Source of the DNA: Agromyces mediolanus
GTDB lineage: Bacteria; Actinomycetota; Actinomycetes; Actinomycetales; Microbacteriaceae
DNA: 64,000 nucleotides
Direction of reading: 5' to 3'
Assembly: GCF_023715325.1 (NCBI RefSeq)
Contig: NZ_JAMBNX010000004.1
Location: 124,001-188,000, forward strand
The notes under the pieces are model-generated. The model worked only from the letters and a program-made list of their open reading frames with translations, was not told the DNA's origin and did no database searches. Shown here piece by piece: positions 62,808-64,000 of the stretch. Numbering within the stretch: position 1 is the stretch's first letter; every line of letters begins with the position of its first letter. Position numbers and translations under genes: made by a program.

Positions 62808-64000
62808 TTAGTCGATCAGCTCGTGCAGCTGCACGATGGCGTCACGCTCGGGGCCGACGCCGATCGCCGAGATGCGCGAGCCGCTCATCGCCTCGAGCTC
62901 CCGCACGTAGGCCTGCGCGTTCGCGGGCAGGTCGGCGAACTCGCGCGCTCCGGAGAGGTCCTCGGTCCAGCCGGGGAACTCCTCGTAGATCGGCTTCGCG
63001 TGGTGGAAGTCGGACTGCGACACGGGCACCTCGTCGAAGCGCTCGCCGTCGACGTCGTACGCGACGCACACCGGGATGCGCTCGATGCCGGTGAGCACGT
63101 CGAGCTTCGTCAGCACGAAGTCCGTGACCCCGTTGATGCGCGCCGCGTAGCGGGCGATCGGGGCGTCGTACCAGCCGGTGCGGCGGCGGCGTCCGGTCGT
63201 GGTGCCGAACTCGTGCCCGTTCTCGGTGAGGAAGTCGCCCCACTCGTCGAAGAGCTCGGTCGGGAAGGGGCCGGCGCCGACGCGGGTCGTGTACGCCTTG
63301 ACGACGGCGATGACCCGGTCGATCTGGTTCGGCGCGATGCCGGAACCGGTGACCGCGCCGCCCGAGGTCGCGTTCGACGACGTGACGAAGGGGTACGTGC
63401 CGTGGTCGACGTCGAGCATCGTGGCCTGGCCGCCCTCGAAGAGCACGGTCTCGCCGCGGCCGAGCGCCTGGTGCAGCTCGAGCGCCGTGTCGGTGACCAT
63501 GGGGCGCAGCCGGTCGACGTAGCCGAGCAGCTCGTCGACGATCTCGTCGACGGCGATCGCGCGGCGGTTGTAGACCTTCACGAGCAGGTGGTTCTTCTGG
63601 TCGAGGGCGCCCTCGACCTTCTGGCGCAGGATGTTCTCGTCGAAGAGGTCCTGCATGCGGATGCCGACGCGGTTGATCTTGTCGGCGTAGCTCGGCCCGA
63701 TGCCGCGACCGGTGGTACCGATCTGCCGCTTGCCGAGGAAACGCTCCGTCACCTTGTCGAGCGTGCGGTGGTACTGGGTGATGACGTGCGCGTTCGCGGA
63801 GATGCGGAGCTTCGAGACATCCACCCCCCGGCTCGCGAGGCCCTCGAGCTCCTCGAACAGCACCTCGATGTCGACGACCACGCCGTTCGCGATGACCGGC
63901 GTGACGCCCGGCGTCAGGATGCCCGAGGGCAGCAGGTGCAGGGCGTACTTCTCCTCGCCGACGACGACGGTGTGCCCGGCGTTGTTGCCGCCGTTGAACT
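62808..64000 (-). CDS. purA: Adenylosuccinate synthetase, N-terminus outside the window
   Basis: Makes adenylosuccinate from IMP, aspartate and GTP, the committed step to AMP. The visible part starts inside the NGGNNAGHT motif (near 64000) and runs to the stop at 62808. [20 protein letters not shown], the [12 protein letters not shown] region, [13 protein letters not shown] and [10 protein letters not shown] are all intact. Cut by the window end at about residue 35-40. Confidence 0.95.
   Translation of the reverse strand, partial: FNGGNNAGHTVVVGEEKYALHLLPSGILTPGVTPVIANGVVVDIEVLFEELEGLASRGVDVSKLRISANAHVITQYHRTLDKVTERFLGKRQIGTTGRGIGPSYADKINRVGIRMQDLFDENILRQKVEGALDQKNHLLVKVYNRRAIAVDEIVDELLGYVDRLRPMVTDTALELHQALGRGETVLFEGGQATMLDVDHGTYPFVTSSNATSGGAVTGSGIAPNQIDRVIAVVKAYTTRVGAGPFPTELFDEWGDFLTENGHEFGTTTGRRRRTGWYDAPIARYAARINGVTDFVLTKLDVLTGIERIPVCVAYDVDGERFDEVPVSQSDFHHAKPIYEEFPGWTEDLSGAREFADLPANAQAYVRELEAMSGSRISAIGVGPERDAIVQLHELID

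Overview
The window is high-G+C DNA (roughly 70-75 % by eye) with dense short operons, many GTG and one TTG start, 4-nt ATGA/GTGA/TTGA overlaps between neighbours, lipobox-type binding proteins and almost no long gaps. Gene content (small-type purL with separate purS and purQ, Erm-type methyltransferase, DUF993, DUF1345, DUF3817, MT0933-like protein, LytS/LytTR next to acetate-type symporters) fits a chromosome segment of an actinobacterium, most likely Microbacteriaceae. I see no rRNA, tRNA, CRISPR array, phage or transposase gene.

Layout. 0-11 kb: carbohydrate uptake and catabolism. A GntR regulator is divergent from a binding protein, two permeases and a GH9-family hydrolase; glycerate kinase is divergent from an oxidoreductase, DUF993 and isomerase operon, with two LacI-type operators between them. 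10.9-16 kb: a frameshifted orphan peptide-binding lipoprotein, a sulfatase and its divergent TetR repressor. 16.4-21.3 kb: a VOC enzyme, a TetR and a kynurenine operon (kynA, amidohydrolase, kynU). 21.3-23.5 kb: PadR and an MFS exporter. 23.6-24.6 kb: purS and purQ. 25-26 kb: an EamA transporter behind a ykkC-type riboswitch. 26.2-33.8 kb: a phosphonate locus (HutC-type GntR, phnD, phnC, fused phnE, FAD oxidoreductase, phosphonatase-like HAD, zinc alcohol dehydrogenase). 34-39.7 kb: flavodoxin-like protein, DUF1345, apt, DUF3817, MFS, AroE-like protein and a small coiled-coil membrane protein paralogous to one just after purQ. 39.8-47 kb: purL, Nudix, an erm gene with a leader peptide, OsmC, SDR and chorismate mutase. 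47.3-51.8 kb: two ABC systems, one a YtrA-type regulator/ATPase/permease set. 52-52.6 kb: an intergenic repeat array. 52.7-60.2 kb: an EamA transporter, then a carboxylate-uptake island in which a LytS/LytTR pair sits between two sodium/solute symporters, each with a small DUF485-like partner. 60.2-64 kb: TauE exporter, GNAT, MT0933-like protein and purA (cut by the window end).

The strongest signals not explained by genes are dispersed repeats. (1) A 9-mer, GGATGCCTC/GAGGCATCC, occurs 31 times by my reading, in genes and between them. It forces rare codons and forms hairpins as inverted pairs, like a DNA uptake or Chi-type signal. (2) A family of eight 34-46 nt palindromes with the core ACTTTCATGAAAGT lies mostly at gene ends; one copy is translated as the C-terminus of the histidine kinase. 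(3) Elements containing GCGCCACTT include a 173-bp direct repeat at 52 kb. (4) A 23-bp element (CCCTTCGAC...CAGGGAACC) is translated in frame inside two genes.

At least three genes carry apparent frameshifts at G/C runs and a fourth lacks a stop codon, so base-level errors in this assembly should be suspected before calling pseudogenes. All calls are from reading the sequence; no searches were run.
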